From NCBI GenBank assembly GCA_016806645.1, contig JACSYO010000686.1, positions 373,501 through 437,500 of the forward strand: a stretch of 64,000 nt of DNA. The letters run 5' to 3'. Shown here in pieces: positions 53,116 to 61,670 of this stretch. The stretch comes from Ophiodon elongatus. Lineage: Eukaryota > Chordata > Actinopteri > Perciformes > Hexagrammidae. Position 1 is the first letter of the stretch, and each line of letters begins with the position of its first letter. Below the pieces are notes generated by a model that was not told the DNA's origin, searched no databases, and worked only from the letters and a program-made list of their open reading frames with translations. Both the position numbers and the translations under genes were made by a program.

Positions 53116-54689
53116 TAACAGTGGAAGGGCATCCTATGTCTGCTGATGACACGACCGAGGGGGAGCATATAAATAATGAAGAGGATGGGGCCGAGGACCG
53201 ACCCTTGCGGAACACCACAGGAGACAGGAAGTAGTCTGGACTTGCATCTTCCCAGTGAGACATATTCAGTTCTGCCAGAAAGGTAGGACTGAAACCACTT
53301 GAATGCAGAGTCTGATAGTCCGATGGTGGTGTGGAGGCGCTCTAGGAGGATAGTGTGATCCACTGTGTCAAATGCAGCAGTCAGGTCCAGGAGGATGAGG
53401 AGTGAGGGTGATCCTGCATCGGCTGTCATCAGGAGGTCATTCGTAACCCTGAGCAAAGCTGTTTCAGTGCTGTGGGCTGAACGAAATCCTGACTGGAAGG
53501 TTTCAAATAAGTTGTTGCGTTTGAGGTGGTCCTGAAGTTGAGAAGTAACTACCTTCTCTAAGACCTTGGACAGGAAGGCAAGGTTGGAGATAGGCCTGAA
53601 GTTGGCTAAAACCTCCGGGTCCAGGGTGGGCTTCTTGAGAAGGGGGCGGATGACAGCAACCTTGAGAGCAGCTGGTACACAGCCCGACTGAAGGGAAAGG
53701 TTAACAACTTTGGTGATGAAAGGACTCAGAGTGGGGATATGTGATTTGAGCAGAGCAGTGGGAATGGGGTCCAGGGTACAGGTACAGGATTTCATTTTTC
53801 TGAGGATTTCCTCAACATGGCTCTCCTGAACCTCAGCGAGATGTAGAGGAGACAGCACACTCGCAGATAAGGTGTTGGTGTCAGAGGGAAGCAGAGATGG
53901 AGAGCTGGACATCAGAGAGCGAATGTTGTTGACTTTGGAGCTGAAGAAGTCAATGAAGCTGTTGCATTGCTCCTCTGTAGCCTCAGTTGAAGAGGATGGT
54001 TGTGGCTTCAGGAGATGGTTTATGGTCGAAAAAAGCTGTTTAGAGTTGCCTGGGTTTTTATTGATTAAGCTGGAATAGAACTGTGAGCGAGCATCTTTAA
54101 GGGAATTGGAGTAGGCCCTTTGATGCTCACGGAAAGCCAGTTTATGGACAGTGAGCCCAGAGTGTCTGCAGCGTCGTTCCAGGACACGCCCAGCTGTTTT
54201 TATTTTCCGCAGCTCATCTGTGAACCAGGGAGCGGAGCGTGAGAAATTTACCTCACGTGACTTGACAGGGGCATGGAGATCAAAAACACTGCTCAGGGAT
54301 GTATTATAGAGTTCCACTAATTCATCCATTGATGCAGAGGCTGGGCAGGTGATGAGCTGGAGATCCATGGTCATAGTGGCTGAGTCAATGCTTTTCCAGT
54401 TCCGGAAAGACATTTGACGCTTAGGTCTAGTAGTAGGCAGCATAAAAGTCAAGGCCATTGAGACCACCTTGTAGTCGGACACACCAAGATCATAAACCTG
54501 TAGGTTACTTATGGCAGCAGAGTCAGTGATAACCAGATCCAGAGTGTGCCCCTTGGTGTGAGTAGGAACCTCAACATGCTGCTGCAGGCCAAGACACTCA
54601 AGCACACTCAGGAAATCTGCTGCAAACTGACAGGAGGGGTTGTCCACATGGATATTTAAATCACCAACAATGACAATGTTAGTTGACAT
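53040..54689 (-). CDS. L2-type LINE endonuclease end, linker and RT (truncated before the active site)
   Basis: A 549-codon minus-strand frame: VIVGDLNIHVDNP (6-18; Leu for the usual Phe in GDFN), a VSDYKVV block (Tyr for the catalytic His of SDH), SRSAPWFTDELRK, RRCRHSGLTVHKL, LFSTINHLLKPQ, PLLKKPTLDPEVLANFRPIS, FQSGFRSAHSTETALL, LLDLTAAFDTVDH (433-445) and GVPQGSVLGPILF (492-504). Homology ends at MPFHCY (codon 525, about 53115), just before the YADD active site; the last 24 codons are unrelated. The length of the open frame suggests a fairly recent insertion. Confidence 0.9.
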   Translation of the reverse strand: MSTNIVIVGDLNIHVDNPSCQFAADFLSVLECLGLQQHVEVPTHTKGHTLDLVITDSAAISNLQVYDLGVSDYKVVSMALTFMLPTTRPKRQMSFRNWKSIDSATMTMDLQLITCPASASMDELVELYNTSLSSVFDLHAPVKSREVNFSRSAPWFTDELRKIKTAGRVLERRCRHSGLTVHKLAFREHQRAYSNSLKDARSQFYSSLINKNPGNSKQLFSTINHLLKPQPSSSTEATEEQCNSFIDFFSSKVNNIRSLMSSSPSLLPSDTNTLSASVLSPLHLAEVQESHVEEILRKMKSCTCTLDPIPTALLKSHIPTLSPFITKVVNLSLQSGCVPAALKVAVIRPLLKKPTLDPEVLANFRPISNLAFLSKVLEKVVTSQLQDHLKRNNLFETFQSGFRSAHSTETALLRVTNDLLMTADAGSPSLLILLDLTAAFDTVDHTILLERLHTTIGLSDSAFKWFQSYLSGRTEYVSLGRCKSRLLPVSCGVPQGSVLGPILFIIYMLPLGRVISRHRMPFHCYRFLHIFLNSPLKVLTYETYPCVCI

Positions 54690-55300
54690 AGTGCAGAGTG
54701 AGGTGAGGAGATCACTTATCTCAGGTATAAAAGATGGGTTTGGTTTTGGAGGATGGTATATGAGAAGCAGTCATGGAGTATGGAGATTTGCATTTGAAGG
54801 CCAGGCATTCCATAGAGGAAAGATCAGGCATTGGCAGAGGAGATAGATTTAGTTCAGCCCGGTGCATGATGGCTAGTCCACCACCATGACCAGAGCTGCG
54901 GGCTTTCTCCATGTAGTTATAGCCAGGGGGGCATGCTTCATTAAGCACGGAGTAGTCCCCTGGTTTATGCCAGGTTTCTGTTAGGCACATGAAGTCAAGC
55001 CCTTTGTCCAGAATATGGTCATATATGAGGAGTGATTTATTAGTGAGGGATTGTGTGTTCAGCAGCTCCATGGTGGTAGGAGCCAGAGCTGGGAGTGGAA
55101 GTCTCTGCAAGCTCCGTAATACACTGCGATCCACTCCATGTTTTCCATTGTGCCTGGTATTGGGTAATCTCGCGATGTTTCCGACGATGACTCCTAGGTT
55201 TGTGGACCCTGACCATATCCTCAAGGTTTCTCGGCCGCTCGTCTTTCCCCGCATACTTCACGTACATCCATTCCAACTCAAACGATATCGGAAAATGTCC
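53115..55300 (-). mobile_element. L2-type LINE, minus strand, 3' end lost
   Basis: Contains the endonuclease N-terminus at 55254-54721, the endonuclease C-terminus, linker and RT up to the codons before YADD. The carboxy domain and 3' UTR are missing because the copy is cut at 53115. It faces the plus-strand L2 that is cut at 52214, so the two RTs are truncated towards each other with about 900 bases between. The subfamily differs from the 28800 copy (its linker resembles 33945-35290). Confidence 0.85.
54721..55254 (-). pseudogene. L2 endonuclease N-terminal part, frameshifted
   Basis: The 177-codon minus-strand frame includes LLNTQSLTNKSLLIYDHILD and FMCLTETWHKPGDYSVLNEA, with ET of the catalytic Glu motif, CPPGYNYMEKARSSGHGGGL and AIMHRAELN. 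Frame is lost near 54760, where the homology (YHPPKPNPSF) continues in the frame of the following RT. A single frameshift thus separates the two halves of the endonuclease. Confidence 0.85.
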
Positions 55301-55479
55301 ACTCGTACCAGACTTCATGAAGCTATCTTTTGGGGACTCTGCAGCGTCGGAGCTTCAGATGATAGCCCACACTCATGAGTCTCCGCTCCCCCAGTTCCGA
55401 CCAGCTATCATGGACACCAGTGGTCCGTCACGGCTCCTCCATCCATCATTCCATGACCTTCTTTACCCTCCTCGTTCCC

Positions 55480-55680
55480 TTAGCCTACATCCCACGACCC
55501 TCACCCCTTCATGACTTACCCTACATCCCACTTGTATGCATTCATGTCCCATTAATGCACATTACTGACTTTGCTTCATCCCATCTTTGTGCTTTCTCGT
55601 CCCACAGGTTTCCATGGATCGCGATTATATCCGGTCCTGACACCCGCCACTACTTTCATTATTAGTAGTCGAATCGCTAT
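55480..55680 (+). mobile_element. L2 LINE 3' UTR fragment
   Basis: It matches the 3' UTR of the intronic L2 at 31545-31680: ATTCATGT, ATTAATGCACATTACT, CTTTGTGCTTTCTCG, CACAGGTTTCCATGGATCG and a GACC/GTCC-rich end. Coding sequence and the terminal TTGAAT tail are absent. Confidence 0.65.
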
Positions 55681-55717
55681 TACAATTACAGATTGCCGTA
55701 GTCCTAGTTAATGAAAC

Positions 55718-55850
55718 ATGCAAGATACTTTTGCTCTTCCAATCCATGTGGGGGACAGGGAGGCAGAGTTACATCGGCTTAGCCCAGTTTGTGCATTGGC
55801 ATATTTTGTTGAACATATAGTAGTGCAGGATAGCAGACCGCAGTGCGTGC
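55718..55850 (+). pseudogene. Possible DIRS tyrosine recombinase fragment
   Basis: The plus-strand frame contains DREAELHRLSPVCALAYFVE, similar to the LxxLCPVRALRxYxxRT block of fish DIRS recombinases and to LYLLCPVCVLACYVERM at 13490-13580 (minus). Only this block is recognisable. Confidence 0.4.
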
Positions 55851-56443
55851 TGCCTCATAGTGTTGGGTATGCAAAGTTATGCAAACTCTCAGTGGGTGAA
55901 TGTGTGCTTGTGATTGGAGGAGAGTATTCCCTAGAGTACAGTAGAGGGCTGTGCCTATTCTTATAGAACTAGGTTTACAATGTTGTAACCTTCAAAACAT
56001 CAGTCACTGTCAGATGTATTAACCATGTATGTACGGGTAACCAGACGTCACGATTTGTTCAGATTGTCTCGATTTTAAGCTGGGTGTCCTGAGTCCTGAC
56101 AAATATCTGTATAACACTAAGATGTCTCGGTTTTCAACAGTCAGTTCCAAGTTGTCCAGGTTTAAAAATAATATATTTGTTTTCAGAGCTTGTACAAATG
56201 TTCATCGTGTTGTGTCCAAATCCTTAGGCTATTACAAATACTTAAACTATGAAACACTGATTCGTCTGTATGTGTGTCAATTAATGAATGTGCTGTTGTC
56301 AAAGCTTTTGCTATGATTTCACTTGCTTGTTTTGTTGGATTTGGGGATTTAAAGCATAATTTTTCATTGGCTGAGGTGCTGTCCATGGTGTTGAAAGATG
56401 TGCTTGATACATGTCTTAAAAGCTGAAATTTCAATCAGAAATG

Positions 56444-56880
56444 CTTGGACTCTACAGGGAGATTTGTAATTGAGGGGCATCTGCCCTGAGCAGCAGCAAG
56501 ATAAATCCCCCCGTGGAGTCCAGACACTAGTGGTGGTGGCTGATGAGGCTGATAGAATGATGTGTTGATGAAGCTGATGACTCTGCGAAGACTGTGCAGA
56601 GAGGGGTAGGGACGCGTATCAGCAGCATGAAGTACTGAAGATAGAGAGACAATTATATTAAAAAGAATAGCAGCAGGATGATACGCTAACAATTTAATTT
56701 CATCACTGTGGATAGAAGAGACCAGCTGAACAGAACAGCTGATATCAGGATTGACAGCCCCAAACAATGTCAGCAAGGAAATTATGAGTGAGCATGCGTG
56801 AGGAGTGAATGGCAGATGTAGAAAAATAAACTATGGGCCTAAGCATACAAGAGTATAGTCCTTCTGACTGAATTTACGCT
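56444..56880 (+). repeat. 437-bp repeat, copy 1 (unclassified)
   Basis: It is collinear with 57934-58383: CTTGGACTCTACAGG, AGATTTGTAATTGAGGG, AAATCCCCCCGTGGAGT, GAGACCAGCTGA, GATTGACAGCCCC, AATGACAG-like and TGGCAGATGTAG blocks. No coding frame is kept between copies. The boundaries are those of the homology. Confidence 0.8.
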
Positions 56881-57110
56881 CGAGATTCATAAGTGACCCT
56901 CATCATAAAGAAAATGCCTATGGTGCGTGCATAAATGCATACATTTGCACTTAATAATCTTTAGGGTCCGCGTTTGGAGGTTTGAAAATATAGACCCTCT
57001 GACTGATATTTACTGAATTTCAATTAGTGCCAGGTTTCATATTTTCTCAGACAAAATAGCATTTCTTTTTTTCTGGCTGTATCACAAACATTTAACAAAA
57101 AACAACAAAC

Positions 57111-57612
57111 AATTAAAGCTGTGAGGAGCGATGAACGGGTCCGAGCCCCTCTGCGCACGTCGGGGGCGCTGGTGGGATGCCAGCTCGGCCGGCCGAGAAC
57201 GTTCAACCGCCAGTCAGACGTTTTTTTCCCATGGGGAGTGCGTGACGCAGGACATTATGCTTTGCAAATACTTCACCAGTTCCCGTATCTACTGTGAGCC
57301 GCTAGACGACACGTTCAACAACATGCATCACGTTTCTCTATGCAAAGTGTAGACCACGTCATGTAAATCTGATGCCGTTTGTCACGTAACGCTGATTTCC
57401 TTCTGCCAGTAGTTAGCGCTTTGACTTTGAGTTAAAATAGGCTTGTCGATATCCTCAGACTCTTACTTTTATCAAGCATGACAAGTTTGGGGCAGATTCT
57501 AGCAAGTCCAGTGGAGTTACATGAGCTGGTTTGTTGAGGATTCAGTATAATGGCCGCAATTTTAATTTTATTAGGATCCTCCCGGACCAACTTTGTTGGT
57601 GCTCGGACCCTA
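57111..57612 (+). mobile_element. Hairpin-ended non-coding element, short deletion copy
   Basis: It starts AATTAAAGCTGTGAGGAGCG and ends CTCGGACCCTAATTA with the terminal palindrome (CCTCCCGGACC..TTGTTGG..GGACCC). Only about 500 bases remain, keeping both ends and deleting the middle. It is joined head-to-tail to the next copy with no spacer. Confidence 0.8.
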
Positions 57613-59852
57613 ATTACAGCTGCAAGCAGCAATGAACGGGTCCTCGCACCTTTGCGCGTGTCGTGGGCACTGGCGGGAAGCTGGATCGCCCGGCCGAGAA
57701 CGTTCGATTGCCAGTCAGATATTTTTTTCCCGCATGGAGTGCAAGACATTATGCTTTGCAAATACTTCACCAGTTCCTGTATCCGCTATGCGCCACTAGA
57801 TGACACGCTCAACAACATGCATCATGCTTCTCTATGTGAAGTGTAGACCACGTCATTTAAATGTAATTTCAATCGGATAATTGTTTAATTGTTAACAGAT
57901 GATATGTGATGATAAAGTCTCAGAGTATTTGGCACTTGGACTCTACAGGTAGATTTGTAATTGAGGGCCGTCTGCCACGATCATCAACCATATAAATCCC
58001 CCCGTGGAGTTCAAACCTGGTGGTGGTGGAGGCTGATGAGACTAATAGAATGATGAGTTGAAGCTGATGGATCTGCAAAGACTGGGCGGAGATGGGAAGG
58101 TGGAGGGGTACGTAACGGCAACATGAATGAACTGAAGGTAGAGAGACAGCCATATTTAAAAGAGACAGCGGCAAGATGATAGGCTAACCATGTAATTGTT
58201 TTGTTGTGCTTATTGGATAGAGGAGACCAGCTGATCTAAACAGCTGGTGTCATGATTGACAGCCCCGAACAATGACAGCAATTAAATAAATAATGAGTGA
58301 GGATGCGTGTGAAGTGATTGGCAGATGTAGGAGAAATAAATTACGGGCTTGCAAGAGTATGGTCTTTCGACTGAACTTATGCTATAGCTTCATGTAAATC
58401 CGATGCCGTTTGTCACATAACGCTGATTTCCTTTCGCCAGTAGGTAGCGCTTTGACTTAGAGACAAAAAAAATGAAAGAAATCACACAAAAATACAAATG
58501 GCTGACTTCCGGTATGGTTTAGAGCATGGTGCCAAGAGACCTTTTTTTAAGTATCATGTGATACATATGCCTACCAAATTCCATATATGTCGTTATAACG
58601 TAGCACTGGGGCTGCTCTTTTGAAAACGTGTAAAAAATGTGCAGGGAGTGCTATTCAGGCGATTTTTAACGGCTAAGCCAAAAACCCATATGAAATAATT
58701 AATTCCATCACCTATGACACGTGTAAAGTTGCATGAGTTTGAGCATCCTAAGCTACTAAACAATCAGGTTTATTTTACTTGGCAATGATGCGTCGCCACA
58801 GTAACGGAGTTTCACGAAAACTCACAATATTCATGGTAATGCATCAGCAATGTATTAAGACTTTTTTTTTTTTTTAAGTATAAAACGTGTCATTTCCTTT
58901 TGCTAGTAGGTGGCGCTATGACAATGTGAACATTTCTTCATGGAAATGTGCTCAGGCCTTGACCGGCATCATGCATGAGACATTTTGGGTGGATTGGATG
59001 ATGTATCTTGGAGTTGCAACAACTTTATCGAACATAGTGAACCGCAAAAAAATGGGTGTGAAATGGGCGCCACGGCACTTCAAGGTCGTTCAACAAAAAC
59101 TGACGATTTTGATAAATTATCATAAAGGTGTAAAGACCCTCCTGAACAAATTTGAAGTCGATTTCATAAATTCTGTAGGAGTTTGTTAAAATACAAAGCC
59201 TGAAAATGGCGAAAAATTACAAAAAACAAACAAATTGGCCGAATTACTGTAGTGCCCCCTAGTGTCTAAATGACATAACAATTTCGGGGTATGTTACAGG
59301 ATGCAATGTGCACATCTGCAGCACATTTTGTGACACTAGACCAAATGGCTTTGAAGTTATAAGTATTGATGTACAAGCCACGCTCCTAAGAAGTTAATTG
59401 GTCCATATCTTCTAAACACAATAAGACATCAACAAGCTTTTGATGACTTCTAATTATATAGCTCCAATAATGATCCACAGCAAATTTGGTATGAATTGGA
59501 CCCAGCTTGTTGGAGCAGTTTGCAAAAATGTTTTTTCACAAAATTCAAAGTGGCAAAAATTGTTGGTAGGTGGTGAGTTTAGTGTTCTGAGAGGCTTTTG
59601 CAGAGCAGGCGTAGATGTACATGTGTGTCAAATTTCAAGTTAATCGGACATACTGGCTGAGGGGCATCGCCTGTCCAACTTCTAGGGGGCGCTAGAGAGC
59701 CATTTCTTAATACACAAAAATGACATCTATATCAGATGGCTATTTTCACCAACCCTGACAAGCGTGCCAAATTTGGTGAGTTTTCCAGCATGACAAGTAC
59801 TTTAAATATGCGCCCAATGTGCGTCCTTAGATTTTCAATAGGACCCTAATTA
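57612..59852 (+). mobile_element. Hairpin-ended non-coding element, long copy with an insertion
   Basis: It starts ATTACAGCTGCAAGCAGCAA directly at the end of the previous copy and ends AATAGGACCCTAATTA at 59852, where most of the palindrome has been lost. It is collinear with 15442-17822 in many blocks (ACTTCCGGTATGGTTTAGAG, GCCTACCAAATT, AAATTTGAAGTCGATTTCAT, GGGGGCGCTA). A 437-bp-family repeat is inserted at 57934-58383. Confidence 0.8.
57934..58383 (+). repeat. 450-bp repeat, copy 2, inserted in the hairpin-ended element
   Basis: Second copy of the family at 56444-56880. The neighbouring short element copy shows the uninterrupted site (CACGTCATGTAAATCTGATG at 57355-57374). In this copy the insertion is flanked by CATTTAAATGTAATTTCAAT at left and CATGTAAATCCGATG at right, which may represent a duplicated target or partial repair. 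Confidence 0.75.
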
Positions 59853-61415
59853 GAAATGAAACAAAAATGCATTCCTCTCACATGGTCTCAAATTAAGCTA
59901 TATTTTCTGTTCAATACCTAATTGGCATCTTAATATTAAACAGCTATTTATTTTAAAGTCAATGAAAAGGCCTTTCAAAAAAGGCAGGTAAGGCAAGGAC
60001 AATTTCCTTAAATGGTAGCTGTTTGTGCTGGCCAGCTAATCCCCGCATAGAGCGGTTACCACTGATAATGCAAACAGTGTCAGGCTTGAGTCGGTTTGGA
60101 CATAAAAAACATAATGCCTGTCTGTTGGATCGGGCTTGGTTCTTACACTCTTGGACTTCTTTGTGGCCCAGGTCGCATCCCAATGCATATGTCCGGCGTA
60201 TAAGGAGGCGAATGCTACATTCTCTGGCCAACCTTATTTAGACAGCTTAATGGCAATACAATTGTTGAATGATATATTGTTAACTTGTGGTCTTCTTTCC
60301 ACCTGTGAGTGCAGTTCCATATGTAGTGAGTATATGCAGAATTAAGACAAAGTTAAGTTCAGCGGCTGGATCACGAGCCCATGTGGATGCACGGCACATG
60401 TGGCCCATCCGCTAGCCCCACGTGGAGTGTATAGCATAAGTTTGCTATAAATAGGGAGAGCTCAACCATATCAAGATTTGTTATTTTTGTGAAGATCTGG
60501 TCATATGTGCTTTGCGTGTTGACTTTAAGCAATTGTACAACATTTTTTAATCATTTTTATTAGATTTTTGTAACTTTTTATTCTTTGTAGTCAATGAAAA
60601 CCAAGTGTAAACTTGAGAGCCGACTGCCTTCTATTTTTTCTCTAATCAGTCGAACACAGCTGAACGGGAGGGGACTCCCACCCCCAACAACCTGTTGAGG
60701 CCCCTGAGAGGTATGCTTGAAGGATACCACACAACGGCACACTTACAGATATCTGTCATGCACACACTTCATTCTTTCTTAGGTTAGGATGACCAGGATT
60801 TTAGGGACCTTCCATAGAACTGGTCGAGACTGCGTCCAGATGGGGATGTCCTGTTGTAAGCTGGCTGTAATACATGAATGGTATCCTCTGAATAGAGAGA
60901 AGACATGTAATTGGCTACACAGACTCTGTTTTACTTATTACTCCTCTAAAAAGTAATATTTTGACTATATCAAAAGTAATTACATACGTTACTTGTCATA
61001 TTGTATTACTTGCACTACCCCCCTTTCCCCATCCAACCAAAATCGAGAAAAATAACCATTAATATGGTTAAAGCAGGAAAGTCAGTAAATCAGTCTTCAT
61101 TGATCTATGAATGGCTGTGGCTGATTCTTACAGCATCTAGTTTATCCTTTATGAAAAGCTTCCCCTTCAGTTAATGAAATCCCTGCATCATCTGAAGGAA
61201 CAAGGACACATGTTGATGAATCTGCAGCCACTGAGAAGTGCTTCGCTGGAGTGCAAAGATGTTATCCACGGTCGTTCACTGTGTTTACTTTATTAAATTG
61301 CCTGAAAACGACATCAGGCTGCTACAGTATAACCATACAGACCTCTACACACATCAAACGGGTCGGTAACAACTCCGGTTATCAGGGCGTATCATAGCCT
61401 CTTTTCCATGAGACT
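59853..61415. other. Non-coding stretch with a promoter-like TATA box
   Basis: No recognised coding domain. A canonical-looking GCTATAAATAGGGAGAG lies at 60444-60460 (plus), preceded by GCCCCACGTGGAG, an E-box-like CACGTG. It could be a cryptic or LTR promoter; no associated gene follows. Confidence 0.4.
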
Positions 61416-61420
61416 ATGGC

Positions 61421-61500
61421 CCAATCCCAATCTCCACCCTCACGGACTTTGAGGCACGCTCCCGCAAAGTCCGTAAGGGTTTAGGGCCGTCCCACTGTCA
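61421..61500 (+). repeat. Possible MITE terminus
   Basis: TGGCCCAATCCCAATCTCCA, followed by CGGACTTTG and an inverted CAAAGTCCG about 20 bases later, resembles the termini of small DNA transposons of fish. The second terminus was not found. Confidence 0.3.
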
Positions 61501-61670
61501 AATCATCAAGTGTTTGAGGCTCTCTGACAGACATTTTGAGCCCTTTATGAACCCTTTCCGTAAATCAGCAGATGCAGTCTTTGCCCAAAGAATTACCCAC
61601 AATTCATTGCAATGTGACATTAAACACGGGGTAATCAGTGAAAGCATGGAATATTCATAAAATATTTTTT

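Noticed and set aside
54989..55378. 129-codon plus-strand open frame opposite the L2 endonuclease
   Set aside because: Antisense shadow of the LINE endonuclease N-terminal coding sequence.
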